Below, piece by piece: positions 50,578-59,460 of a stretch of 64,000 nt of DNA. Source of the DNA: Treponema sp. GTDB lineage: Bacteria > Spirochaetota > Spirochaetia > Treponematales > Treponemataceae. The position numbers and the translations under genes were made by a program. The notes under the pieces are model-generated. The model did not search any database and was not told the DNA's origin. It worked only from the letters and a program-made list of their open reading frames with translations. The DNA lies in assembly GCA_016296575.1 (NCBI GenBank), contig JAEDJA010000001.1, positions 62,001 to 126,000 of the forward strand. The letters are read 5' to 3'. The stretch's first letter is position 1, and each line of letters begins with the position of its first letter.

Positions 50578-51111
50578 TTATTTGGCTTTTGCTGAGATTG
50601 TCATCGACATGTTTCGGCCTTCCATAGCAGCCTCTTTTTCGATAACGTACGCCGAAGTAAGCCTCTTTAACACTTCATTCATTACATCAAAGCCGAGGTC
50701 GGTGTGTGCAAGCTCACGTCCGCGGAAACGGATTGTTACTTTTACTTTATCGCCTTCGTCCAAGAATTCCTGAATATGTTTGGCCTTGGTGTCAAGATCG
50801 CCTGCACCAATCTTAGGCTGCATGCGGATTTCCTTGAGCTTAAGTACTTTCTGATTCTTTTTGGAGTCACGGAGCTTTTTCTCCTGTTCGAACCGGTACT
50901 TACCATAGTCCAGTATTTTACAAACCGGTGGATTTGCATTTGGTGAAACTTCAACAAGATCGAGACCTTTGTCTTTTGCCATATTGAGAGCTTCAGAAGT
51001 AGGGATGATCCCCATCTGATTTCCCTCGTCGTCAATAAGTCTAACCTCACGAATACGAATCATTTCATTGATACGTAATCCTTTATTGTTGTTGTTGTTC
51101 TGGTATGCCAA
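50578..51111 (-). CDS. infC: Translation initiation factor IF-3, TTG start
   Basis: 177 residues. GLRINEMIRIREVRLIDDEGNQMGIIPTSEALNMAKDKGLDLVEVSPNANPPVCKILDYGKYRFEQEKK is IF-3, followed by the C-terminal domain (RMQPKIGAGDLDTKAKHIQEFLDEGDKVKVTIRFRGRE). The start is TTG, with perfect AGGAGG 4 nt upstream, and the first ATG in frame is at codon 17, inside the conserved region. The N-terminal NNNNN comes from a short AAC run. IF-3 proofreads start codons, and a non-ATG start for its own gene gives autoregulation in Escherichia coli (there AUU). Heads infC-rpmI-rplT. Confidence 0.96.
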   Translation of the reverse strand: MAYQNNNNNKGLRINEMIRIREVRLIDDEGNQMGIIPTSEALNMAKDKGLDLVEVSPNANPPVCKILDYGKYRFEQEKKLRDSKKNQKVLKLKEIRMQPKIGAGDLDTKAKHIQEFLDEGDKVKVTIRFRGRELAHTDLGFDVMNEVLKRLTSAYVIEKEAAMEGRNMSMTISAKAK

Positions 51112-51260
51112 CTATCCTCCTAGTGTCTGTAAACACTTTTAACATAAGCGTGTTCTAGCATTATACAAAAATAAATTGTTATATTCAAGCGATTGAAACT
51201 TTAGAATCTATAATATAGAATAATAAACGTAAATTTTTTTTATATCAGGTGGTCCATATT

Positions 51261-52601
51261 ATGGAAAATATAGTAAAAGGTGGATGGCGCGCAAACAAAT
51301 GGGTTAGAGCCGCTATTCCAGGTCTTCTGCTTCACTGCAGTATCGGTACTGTTTACTGCTGGTCTTATGTTAGTACAGGAATTGCAAGTCAGATTGGTTT
51401 TGATGTTTCAACAGTAAACTGGGCATTCAGCCTTGCTATTCTTTTCCTTGGGCTTTCAGCAGCTTTCCTTGGTAATGTAGTAGAAAAGGATATTCATAAG
51501 TCTTCTCTTATTGCTACAATTTGTTTTGCAGCAGGTATGATTGGTACAGGACTTTTTGTAAAGCTTGGTACAAATGCTTATAACGGTGGAAATGGTGCTC
51601 CAAGCATTCTGGCCCTTATTGGTATTTTCGTTTCTTACGGATTTGTAATGGGTGTAGGACTTGGTACTGGTTATCTTTCCCCAGTTAAGACACTTATGCT
51701 TTGGTTCCAGGATCGTAAAGGGCTTGCAACTGGTCTTGCTGTAGCAGGATTTGGTGCTGCAAAAGCTATTGGTGCTCCTATTATGGAAGAAATGCAGAAG
51801 CACATGGATATCGACAAAATGTTCTATATTCTTGGTGCTGTTTATTTTGTAATGATGTTTGTTGGTCATCTTTTTCTTGCAAAACCTGCAGACTGGCATG
51901 AGCCTTCTGGAAATGAAAAGAAACCTACAATCATGGAGGTTCTTAAAACAAAGCCACTTGGAAACTACATTGGTATCTGGCTTATGTTCTTCCTGAACAT
52001 TACTTGTGGTCTTGCAATCATTTCTTACGAAAAACAGCTTTTTATTACAGTTGGATTTGTAGCAATTGCAGGTACACTTGGTGCTGTTTCTGCCGTATTT
52101 AATGCAGGTGGACGTCTTGGTTTCTCTGCCTGGGCTGACAAAATGAAGGATAGAAATACGATCTACAAAATGATTTTCATTCTTTCTATTGCATTTACAG
52201 CAATCGTTCTTGTAACAAACGGAATCATTAAAGCTCCAGAAAGTACAGTTCTTGCCATTATCGTTGTTTGTCTTATTATGGTAGTAAATGCAGGATACGG
52301 CGGAGGATACTCTAACGTTCCAACACTTCTTTCAGATCACTATGGAATGGGATCAATTTCTGCCATTCACGGAATTACACTTTCAGCATGGGGATTCGCT
52401 GGTATTGCAGGACCTCAGCTTGCCGCATTTATCATCAAACACTTTGGTGGAGAAGTACAGAAAGTTGAATACCACGGAAAAATGATGTCTATCAATCCTG
52501 TTGGTATGCAGAGAATCCTGGTAGCTACATTGATTCTTTACGTTGCTGCTCTTCTGCTTTCTTTGTTCCTTGTTAAAAAATCAGGAAAAGCTGCTGAATA
52601 A
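51261..52601 (+). CDS. MFS transporter, oxalate/formate antiporter (OFA) family
   Basis: 446 residues from the ATG at 51261; AGGTGG lies 8 nt before it, while an earlier in-frame GTG falls inside that site. About 12 membrane segments. WVRAAIPGLLLHCSIGTVYCWSYVSTGIASQIGFDVSTVNWAFSLAILFLGLSAAFLG is the OFA opening, with GVGLGTGYLSPVKTLMLWFQDRKGLATGLAVAGFGAAKAIGAP as a second marker. Substrate in this family can be oxalate/formate or monocarboxylates; not determinable here. No frc or oxc gene nearby. Confidence 0.88.
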   Translation: MENIVKGGWRANKWVRAAIPGLLLHCSIGTVYCWSYVSTGIASQIGFDVSTVNWAFSLAILFLGLSAAFLGNVVEKDIHKSSLIATICFAAGMIGTGLFVKLGTNAYNGGNGAPSILALIGIFVSYGFVMGVGLGTGYLSPVKTLMLWFQDRKGLATGLAVAGFGAAKAIGAPIMEEMQKHMDIDKMFYILGAVYFVMMFVGHLFLAKPADWHEPSGNEKKPTIMEVLKTKPLGNYIGIWLMFFLNITCGLAIISYEKQLFITVGFVAIAGTLGAVSAVFNAGGRLGFSAWADKMKDRNTIYKMIFILSIAFTAIVLVTNGIIKAPESTVLAIIVVCLIMVVNAGYGGGYSNVPTLLSDHYGMGSISAIHGITLSAWGFAGIAGPQLAAFIIKHFGGEVQKVEYHGKMMSINPVGMQRILVATLILYVAALLLSLFLVKKSGKAAE

Positions 52602-52650
52602 AAGATAATTTCTGAATTATTCAGGACAAAAATTTACTATTTATATAGAG

Positions 52651-52704
52651 AAAATCACCTTTTTTTATGCGGATTTGTGCCTGTATAATTAAGGTGATTT
52701 TTTT
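52651..52704 (+). terminator. Intrinsic terminator after the MFS gene
   Basis: AAAATCACCTT (52651-52661) and AAGGTGATTTT (52691-52701) are perfect inverted repeats, with a 29-nt loop, followed by several T. Confidence 0.6.
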
Positions 52705-52722
52705 TGTATTTTGGAGATGAAT

Positions 52723-53853
52723 ATGGCAGTTACAAAACGTAAGATAGAAAAACTTGGTATTGATGCATCTTTGCTTGGCTTTGGTTGTATGCGTTTTCCA
52801 ATAAAAGATGGAAAGATTGATCAAAAAAGGGCTGAAAAAATGCTGGATCAGGCATATAAAGCTGGTGTTAATTACTTTGATACAGCCTGGCCTTATCATG
52901 GTGGAGAAAGTGAACCTTTTGTTGGCCGCGTGATGAAAAAATATCCTCGTGAATCATTTATGTTTGCAACAAAATTACCGCATTGGGAAATTAAAACTAT
53001 TGAAGACGCTGAACGGATTTTTAAAACCCAGCTTGAACATCTCCAGACAGACTATGTTGATTTTTATCTTTTGCATGCCATGGGTAAAGACAGCTGGACA
53101 AAAATGCGGAATCTGGGAGTAGTGGAGCTTCTTGAAGAATATAAAAAAGAAGGAAAAATTAAGAACCTGGGCTTTTCTTTTCATGACTCTTATGCAGTTT
53201 TTGAAGAAATCCTAAATTATCGGGATTGGGATTTCTGCCAGCTTCAGTTGAATTATATGGATACAAATGAACAGGCTGGAATGAAAGGGTATGAACTTGC
53301 AGAAGAGCTTGGTGTACCGGTTGTAATTATGGAACCTGTAAAAGGTGGCTCCCTTGCAAATCTTCCTTCCGAAGTAGTAAATCCTTTTGTAAAACTGGCA
53401 AAAGATGCTTCAAATGCAAGCTGGGCACTTAAATGGGTAGCAAGTCTTCCAAATGTTATGGTTGTACTTTCAGGTATGAGTGATGAGGCTCAGCTGGAAG
53501 ATAATCTTAAGACTTTCACAGATTTTGTTCCTTTTGGTGATACAGAAAACAATGCGGTAAAAGAAGTGGCTGAAGCAATTCGTGCCCGCGTAAAAAATGG
53601 ATGCACAGGATGTCGTTACTGTATGCCTTGTCCTGCTGGAGTAGATATTCCTGCAAACTTTGCAATGTGGAATTTTGCCAGCATGTACAATAATAAAGGT
53701 CATGTAACTTGGGTTTTAAACAATCAGTTAAAGGGAAAAGCACGGGCTGAAAACTGTGTAAAATGCGGAAAATGTGAAGAAGCCTGTCCTCAAAAGCTTA
53801 AAATCCGCGATGATCTTGAACAGGTTGCAAAGCTTATTGCAGAATGCCAGTAA
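52723..53853 (+). CDS. Aldo/keto reductase with C-terminal ferredoxin domain
   Basis: 376 residues from the ATG at 52723, with GGAG 6 nt upstream. Residues 1-290 form an aldo/keto reductase barrel (GFGCMRFPIKDG, NYFDTAWPYHGGESEPFVG with Asp and Tyr, FATKLPHW with Lys, and the catalytic His in FYLLHAMG). The C-terminal part holds Fe-S cysteines: CTGCRYCMPCPAGVDIP and CVKCGKCEEACPQKL. Such enzymes link ferredoxin to carbonyl or related reduction; the substrate is unknown. Transcribed alone. Confidence 0.93.
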   Translation: MAVTKRKIEKLGIDASLLGFGCMRFPIKDGKIDQKRAEKMLDQAYKAGVNYFDTAWPYHGGESEPFVGRVMKKYPRESFMFATKLPHWEIKTIEDAERIFKTQLEHLQTDYVDFYLLHAMGKDSWTKMRNLGVVELLEEYKKEGKIKNLGFSFHDSYAVFEEILNYRDWDFCQLQLNYMDTNEQAGMKGYELAEELGVPVVIMEPVKGGSLANLPSEVVNPFVKLAKDASNASWALKWVASLPNVMVVLSGMSDEAQLEDNLKTFTDFVPFGDTENNAVKEVAEAIRARVKNGCTGCRYCMPCPAGVDIPANFAMWNFASMYNNKGHVTWVLNNQLKGKARAENCVKCGKCEEACPQKLKIRDDLEQVAKLIAECQ

Positions 53854-53879
53854 AGATTTGAAATTCTTTTAGAATTTGT

Positions 53880-53908
53880 TTGACTTACCTCCTGAAGTGT
53901 CGTAAAAT
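53880..53908 (+). promoter_or_regulatory. Sigma-70-like promoter of the ABC ATPase gene
   Basis: TTGACT (53880-53885), 17-nt spacer, TAAAAT (53903-53908), then AGGAGG at 53931 before the ATG at 53945. An AT-rich stretch lies just upstream of the -35. Confidence 0.75.
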
Positions 53909-53944
53909 AGTATTAATAATATAACCCTTTAGGAGGCCAAATAA

Positions 53945-55066
53945 ATGGCAAAAGTAGAACTTAAAGGTATTGGTAAAGTATACGATGGCGGTGTTCGCGC
54001 TGTTGATAATGCCAATATCACAATCGAAGACAAAGAATTCTGTGTATTCGTAGGACCATCAGGATGTGGTAAATCAACAACACTCCGTATGATTGCTGGT
54101 CTTGAAGACATCACAGACGGAAAACTCTACATCGATGGTGTAGAAATGAACGATGTTCCACCAAAAGATCGTGACATCGCCATGGTTTTCCAGAACTACG
54201 CTTTGTACCCACATATGACTGTATATGATAACATGGCTTTCGGTCTTAAAATCCGCAAAATGGACAAACAGGAAATCGACCGCCGTGTTCGCGATGCTGC
54301 AAAACAGCTTGACCTTACACAGTACCTTGATCGTAAACCAAAGGCTCTCTCTGGTGGACAGCGTCAGCGTGTTGCTGTAGGACGTGCTATCGTTCGTAAC
54401 CCTAAAGTATTCTTGTTCGATGAACCATTGTCAAACTTGGATGCTAAACTCCGCGTTACAATGCGTTCTGAACTTGCATCTCTCCACAACAGACTTCAGG
54501 CTACAATGATCTACGTTACTCACGACCAGATCGAAGCTATGACTCTTGGTACAAAAATCGTTGTAATGAAAGACGGTGTTATCCAGCAGATTGGTGCTCC
54601 TCTTTACCTCTACAACAACCCAATCAACAAATTCGTAGCTGGATTCATCGGAACACCTCCAATGAACTTCCTTACAGTAAAAGTTCTTGAAAAGAACGGT
54701 GCTATCGTATGTGACGAAGGATCTTTCGAAATCGTTCCAACAGAAGCTCAGGCTAAAGCACTTAAAGACTACGTAAACAAAGAAGTATCTTTCGGTATCC
54801 GTCCAGAAGATATGCAGTACACTGAAAAACCAGCTGCTACAAACAACATGCAGATGAAGATTACTAACAAAGAACCACTTGGTGCTGAAACACACCTTTA
54901 CCTGGTTTCTAACAAAGGTCAGTCTATCATCGCTAAAACAACTGCTAACGCAGAATTCCGCCTTGGTGACAGCGTAAACGTTGTTCCAAATATGGAAAAA
55001 GCTAAGTTCTTCAGCATGGAAGAAGGCGAAGTAAATATCGTAGATCCTATCGAAAAGAAATGGTAA
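53945..55066 (+). CDS. Sugar ABC transporter ATP-binding protein, MsmX/UgpC type
   Basis: 373 residues. Walker A GPSGCGKSTTLRM, Q-loop QNYALYPHMTV, signature LSGGQRQRVAVGRA, Walker B VFLFDEPLSNLDAK, H-loop ITHD-type YVTHDQIEAM, and a C-terminal TOBE/OB region. No permease or binding protein genes adjoin, so it probably energises several sugar transporters, as MsmX does. Codon use is biased to C-ending codons (AAC, ATC, TTC) compared with its neighbours, and promoter and ribosome binding site are strong, so high expression is likely. Confidence 0.93.
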   Translation: MAKVELKGIGKVYDGGVRAVDNANITIEDKEFCVFVGPSGCGKSTTLRMIAGLEDITDGKLYIDGVEMNDVPPKDRDIAMVFQNYALYPHMTVYDNMAFGLKIRKMDKQEIDRRVRDAAKQLDLTQYLDRKPKALSGGQRQRVAVGRAIVRNPKVFLFDEPLSNLDAKLRVTMRSELASLHNRLQATMIYVTHDQIEAMTLGTKIVVMKDGVIQQIGAPLYLYNNPINKFVAGFIGTPPMNFLTVKVLEKNGAIVCDEGSFEIVPTEAQAKALKDYVNKEVSFGIRPEDMQYTEKPAATNNMQMKITNKEPLGAETHLYLVSNKGQSIIAKTTANAEFRLGDSVNVVPNMEKAKFFSMEEGEVNIVDPIEKKW

Positions 55067-55100
55067 TTTAAGCCAGATCTTAAATAAGATTTTCTGATAG

Positions 55101-55132
55101 AAAGCACTCTCGTAAAGGGGGTGCTTTTTTTT
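55101..55132 (+). terminator. Intrinsic terminator of the ABC ATPase gene
   Basis: AAAGCACTC pairs with GGGTGCTTT (one G-U) around a short loop, followed by eight or so T. Confidence 0.8.
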
Positions 55133-55221
55133 GTACAGAACTTGTTTTGTTATATCATTGAATAAAATATTTAAATATAGTAAATTTCCCCTATACTAAT
55201 TCAATGAGGAGTGAAATCAAT

Positions 55222-56430
55222 ATGAAAAAACTGATTTCTTTTATCGCTGTAGCTTTCTGTGCATTTTCACTTTCAGCACAGGTTATGGGCTATAAAGGTG
55301 TAATCAACACATTGTGGACTGGTTTTGGACGTCCAAGAGCAGAAATCAACCAGGATAAACAGAGTATCCGATGGTATGGACTTCATGAAACAGCTCAGGC
55401 TCGTGTTGATATTGGAAAATTTACAATGGATGGTATGCTTAACTGGGCTGCTGCCACAAACTACAATGGAACAAATGATTTGCAGGGTCTTATGCTTTCA
55501 AATGTTGGTCGCACACCGCTTTACTACATTGCAGATGATTTTACAGATGAAAACTATCTGAACTTTGTAATTCATTTTACAGATTTCCTTGATTTTGGTA
55601 TGGGTACACGTCTTGAATGGAAAGCTGGTCCTGCTCCTGTTTCTTTGGGATACTGGTGGGAACCATATGCTCATGCTCCACAGGCTGGACTTTTGGAAGG
55701 TGTTCCAGGTGAACGTGATGTTGTCGGTTATGTAACTTATGCAAATAACTATGCACGTACAGCTATTGGTGCAAAGCTTCACTATAAAAAAATCTTTGAA
55801 GTAGGCTTTGTTGTTGGTGACGGAGAATTTACTGCAAAGGATAAATTCAAGGCTAACCTTGGCATTACATTCAATCCTATTGAAAATCTTTCACTGGGAT
55901 TTACTTATTTGAGTATGTTTAATGGTCAGGGAGAAATCTACACAGGAACAAATATTGGAATCAATAAGAATTTCAACATTGCAGTTTACGCTACATTCAA
56001 GAACGTAGGTGACAGTGCAGATAACGGTGTTAGTGGTACAGGTGCCACATTGAACATTGGTGTTCCAAAAGCTGGTTTGACTCTCCGCCCTGAAATTGGT
56101 TTTACATTCTACGAAAATGACAATTATTCTTTAGCATGGTACACAGGTTGTCGTTTTGACCTTGCAATTGATCAGTTAAAACTTGGCGTATATGGAAGTT
56201 ACGGTGCAGGTTCATTTGATAAACGATGGTACGATGACAAACAGCCTATGTATAACACAACAAAAAATTATACAGGTGGACACGTATTCAATATCCGTCC
56301 AGATATTACAATTTCAATCAATAAACAGAACAGCCTTTCTGCTGCCTTTGATTACCAGTTCCGTCAGTCTTTCTATGGACGTGAACAAAATGTTTGGGTA
56401 ACAGGTGTTTACTGGACATACCTCTACTAA
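55222..56430 (+). CDS. Outer-membrane beta-barrel (porin-like) protein
   Basis: 402 residues from the ATG at 55222 (signal peptide MKKLISFIAVAFCAFSLSA). An upstream ATG is less likely because AGGAG would be inside the peptide. The mature part alternates polar and aromatic residues in repeating beta strands (LGITFNPIENLSLGFTYLSMF, FNIAVYATFKNVG, LRPEIGFTFYENDNYSLAWYTGCRFDL) and ends VYWTYLY, matching the C-terminal aromatic signal of outer-membrane barrels. Passive uptake of small solutes, perhaps sugars, is inferred. Placed between the sugar ABC ATPase and the exonuclease. Confidence 0.8.
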   Translation: MKKLISFIAVAFCAFSLSAQVMGYKGVINTLWTGFGRPRAEINQDKQSIRWYGLHETAQARVDIGKFTMDGMLNWAAATNYNGTNDLQGLMLSNVGRTPLYYIADDFTDENYLNFVIHFTDFLDFGMGTRLEWKAGPAPVSLGYWWEPYAHAPQAGLLEGVPGERDVVGYVTYANNYARTAIGAKLHYKKIFEVGFVVGDGEFTAKDKFKANLGITFNPIENLSLGFTYLSMFNGQGEIYTGTNIGINKNFNIAVYATFKNVGDSADNGVSGTGATLNIGVPKAGLTLRPEIGFTFYENDNYSLAWYTGCRFDLAIDQLKLGVYGSYGAGSFDKRWYDDKQPMYNTTKNYTGGHVFNIRPDITISINKQNSLSAAFDYQFRQSFYGREQNVWVTGVYWTYLY

Positions 56431-56441
56431 GATTAATTGAT

Positions 56442-58334
56442 ATGCCGGCAAAAAACTCTCTTGTTCTTTACAAAAATAATGCCGCAATCATTACCGACCG
56501 TGAAGGCGATAAGTACATTGTAAAATATTGTACTCAGCCTGCCACGGTTACCGGTAAGAAGGCTGTTTATGCAGAACAGAAAATCCGCGACAAAGATTTT
56601 ATTCTCCTTTCTGAAGCTCCTGTTTCTTCATTAGACAATGTACTTGCATTTTCAAAAGATTATACATCTGCTCTTGAAGAAGCACGGGAACTCTTTCTTT
56701 CAGATGATCAGTTGTCCCAAATCCCGCTGAGGGATCTTATGGAAATAACTTGTGGAGAAGTGAAGAGTGATGAGGTTTTTTGCTTTTTGACAGCTGTACG
56801 ATCGTCACTTCTGTTCAATCTAGATGATCAGAATTTTAAGAATGGTTTAATTACTTTTTCTATCAGAAGTGATGACGAAATAGCCAGATTAAAAAAAGAG
56901 CAGGATGAAAAGGAACATGCCGGTGAAATTCGGGCAGCCTTTATATCCAGACTTAAAGAGAAAAAACTGAATCTTCCTGATGATGCAGTTTATATGGGTG
57001 ATGTTGAAGCATTAGCATTGGGAAAAATCGATAAGTCAAAAACACTTTCAGAAGCCGGCCTTCCACAGACTCCAGAAAAGGCACATCGCCTGCTTATTGA
57101 TACAAGGATATGGCCTGAAACAAAGAATCCTCATCCTACACGATTTGGATTTTCTTTTTCTTCGGCAAAAGAAACTTTGGGAGCAGTTCCTGAAGAAGAA
57201 CGTATGGTGCTGGACCATAAATGTTATGCCATTGATTCAGAATGGTCTTCTGATCCTGATGATGCAATTTCCTGGGATGGACAGTATCTTTGGGTTCATA
57301 TTGCTGATCCTGCCTGTTATGTTCTTCCTGACAGTCCTATAGATAAAGTTGCCCGGGAACGTGGAACAACTCTTTATATTCCAGAAGGTGCATCACGAAT
57401 GCTCTGCGAAGAGTGCCTTGAAGATTATGCTCTGGGCCTAAAAGAGTGGAGTGTAGCACTTTCCTTTAAACTGAAACTAACAGAAAACTGTGAAGTAGAA
57501 TCCTGTGAAGTAGTCAAAACAAAGATTAAGGTAGAACGCCTTACTTATAAATATGCTGATGAACATAAAGATTCTCCTGAACTTAAGGTTTTCTTTGATA
57601 TAGCACGAAAAAATATTGAACGCCGTAATTCCAACGGTGCAATTTCCATTAATTTTCCAGAAGTACACATCAGTGTAGATAAGGAAACTAAAAAAGTAAG
57701 TCTTGAAAACGACGAAAAATATGAAAGTAATTCAATGATTTGCGAAATGATGCTGCTGGCTGGAGAAGGTGCGGCACGTTTTGCTTTCAAAAATGGTCTT
57801 CCTTTTCCATATGTTAGTCAGGAGGCACCAGATCTTCCTGAAAATATCCGTGACGGGTATGCAGGACAGCTTCAGATTTTGAAAAAGATGCATAAGCGGT
57901 CAGTTGGTGTTACGCCTTCTCCTCATGCAGGACTTGGACTTTCATTTTACAGCCAGGTTACATCACCTTTGCGTCGATACGGGGATTTAATTGCTCATGA
58001 GCAGCTGCGTGCATTCCTTGATCAACGACGTACACTTACAAAAGATGAAATGCTTGAACGAATTGCAGCTGGTGATGCCGCTAGTATTGCCGCTAAAAAA
58101 GCAAGCCGTCTTTCTGATACACACTGGAAACTTGTTTATCTTCTGCAGAATCCTGAATGGGTTGGTGACGCTTATTGTATTGATATTAAAGGTAATGACA
58201 GAGTGTTCCTTATTCCAGAGCTTGATATGCAGGGGACAATTCCTCTTACCAATGAAGATTATAATGACTGTATAAAAGTAAGGGCGGCCGACATTGATGT
58301 GACCACCCAGACAGTAAATTTTATTAAAGTGTAA
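56442..58334 (+). CDS. RNase II/R-family exoribonuclease
   Basis: 630 residues from the ATG at 56442, twelve bp after the porin stop. RNB domain with DSEWSSDPDDAISWDGQYLWVHIADPACYV (catalytic Asp cluster), GTTLYIPEGASRMLCEECLEDYALGLKEWSVALSF, GLSFYSQVTSPLRRYGDLIAHEQLRAFLD. Shorter and more divergent than Escherichia coli RNase R; no clear C-terminal basic tail. Digests RNA from the 3' end. The start has no clear Shine-Dalgarno sequence, so translation may be coupled to the porin gene. Confidence 0.88.
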   Translation: MPAKNSLVLYKNNAAIITDREGDKYIVKYCTQPATVTGKKAVYAEQKIRDKDFILLSEAPVSSLDNVLAFSKDYTSALEEARELFLSDDQLSQIPLRDLMEITCGEVKSDEVFCFLTAVRSSLLFNLDDQNFKNGLITFSIRSDDEIARLKKEQDEKEHAGEIRAAFISRLKEKKLNLPDDAVYMGDVEALALGKIDKSKTLSEAGLPQTPEKAHRLLIDTRIWPETKNPHPTRFGFSFSSAKETLGAVPEEERMVLDHKCYAIDSEWSSDPDDAISWDGQYLWVHIADPACYVLPDSPIDKVARERGTTLYIPEGASRMLCEECLEDYALGLKEWSVALSFKLKLTENCEVESCEVVKTKIKVERLTYKYADEHKDSPELKVFFDIARKNIERRNSNGAISINFPEVHISVDKETKKVSLENDEKYESNSMICEMMLLAGEGAARFAFKNGLPFPYVSQEAPDLPENIRDGYAGQLQILKKMHKRSVGVTPSPHAGLGLSFYSQVTSPLRRYGDLIAHEQLRAFLDQRRTLTKDEMLERIAAGDAASIAAKKASRLSDTHWKLVYLLQNPEWVGDAYCIDIKGNDRVFLIPELDMQGTIPLTNEDYNDCIKVRAADIDVTTQTVNFIKV

Positions 58335-58346
58335 TTATTGTTTTTT

Positions 58347-58820
58347 TTATACGTTGATTTCAACCATACTTCCCACATTTGAAGTTTTTGCGTAAACGCT
58401 GCGGATATTCTTGTAAGGATTTTTGAAATTGTCCATCTGATTTTTAAGATTTTCAATGTGAACACGGAGAAGATCTCTGTTTTTCTGATTTTGTACAAGA
58501 ACTTTATTCTGAAGCTCATTTAATTCCTGCTGCAGATTTTCAATGGAAGCCTGTTCTGCAGAAGAAGGTGTAGTAGCACTGTACATTTTTCCCATTGGAA
58601 TGATTGCTTTCTGAAGATTTGCAATGTTTTTTACAACCTGCTGTTCAAGTTCAGTGTGGGCAATAAGGGCATTTGTATTTTCTGAGTTAATTGAAGCCTG
58701 CTGTTTTTCAAGAACATTAAGATATTCTTTGAATTTTTCACGCTGCTGTTCCAGTAAGCTTCGGAACCGTTTTAATATTGCAACTCTTTCGTTTAATTCT
58801 TCCTGTGTAATTTCTGCCAT
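58347..58820 (-). CDS. FlgN-like flagellar chaperone (candidate)
   Basis: 157 residues from the ATG at 58820, with GGGAGGA just upstream; longer in-frame starts overlap fliS and lack a site. Helical protein with a coiled coil throughout (EELNERVAILKRFRSLLEQQREKFKEYLNVLEKQQASI), ending in SNVGSMVEINV. Size and position after fliS suggest a FlgN-type chaperone for hook-associated proteins. FlgN proteins vary greatly, so this is inferred from context. Confidence 0.7.
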   Translation of the reverse strand: MAEITQEELNERVAILKRFRSLLEQQREKFKEYLNVLEKQQASINSENTNALIAHTELEQQVVKNIANLQKAIIPMGKMYSATTPSSAEQASIENLQQELNELQNKVLVQNQKNRDLLRVHIENLKNQMDNFKNPYKNIRSVYAKTSNVGSMVEINV

Positions 58821-58854
58821 ATTGTCCTCCCGCTGCATAATGCAGGTTTGTTTT

Positions 58855-59289
58855 TTATCCCTGAATATTAATAAGCTTTTCTGTTGGTTTTGGTGCATTC
58901 ACTGTTGATGCAATTTTCTGCCAGCTTTCACAAAGGTCTTTCATCATTTTGTGTACTGTATCGATTTTTGATTTTTCACGGCTGATTGTTGCACTCATAA
59001 GCTGTTCATTGAAGAAAACGTAGAGTGACATAAGATTTTTTGAAATTTCACCACCTTTTTCCATATCTAGAGAAACTTCAAGCTCAGATATAATAGCCTG
59101 GGCTTTTGAAACAGCTTTTCCGTAGGCTTCAATGTTTTTTGCTTTCATTGTTCCGTCGGGTTCAAAAAGTGATGAAGCCAGTGCCAGTTGTTTTACTGCT
59201 CCTTCATAAAGGAGTACAACCAGTTTCCCCTGACTTGCCGTGCTGATTCCGGTTTTCTGATAAGCGTTGTAGGGGTTGTTATATGCCAT
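58855..59289 (-). CDS. fliS: Flagellin export chaperone FliS
   Basis: 144 residues. NPYNAYQKTGISTASQGKLVVLLYEGAVKQLALAS is the FliS opening, with MSLYVFFNEQLMSATISREKSKIDTVHKMMKDLCESW in the last helices. Binds the flagellin C-terminus before export. Followed after 34 bp by the FlgN-like gene; divergent from ftsH. Confidence 0.94.
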   Translation of the reverse strand: MAYNNPYNAYQKTGISTASQGKLVVLLYEGAVKQLALASSLFEPDGTMKAKNIEAYGKAVSKAQAIISELEVSLDMEKGGEISKNLMSLYVFFNEQLMSATISREKSKIDTVHKMMKDLCESWQKIASTVNAPKPTEKLINIQG

Positions 59290-59460
59290 TGTGTTTCCTC
59301 CGTGGAAAAATCGATTACTATACTGATTATATTTTCGGACGCATATCCGTACACTTTAGAAAAAGTTGTTAAATGTTTTTGGAAAAATAGACTATTTCCC
59401 TGTGTTTTAGTATATTATATAGTAGGAAAAAGTATATTGGGGAACGCACTGGGGTTTTTT

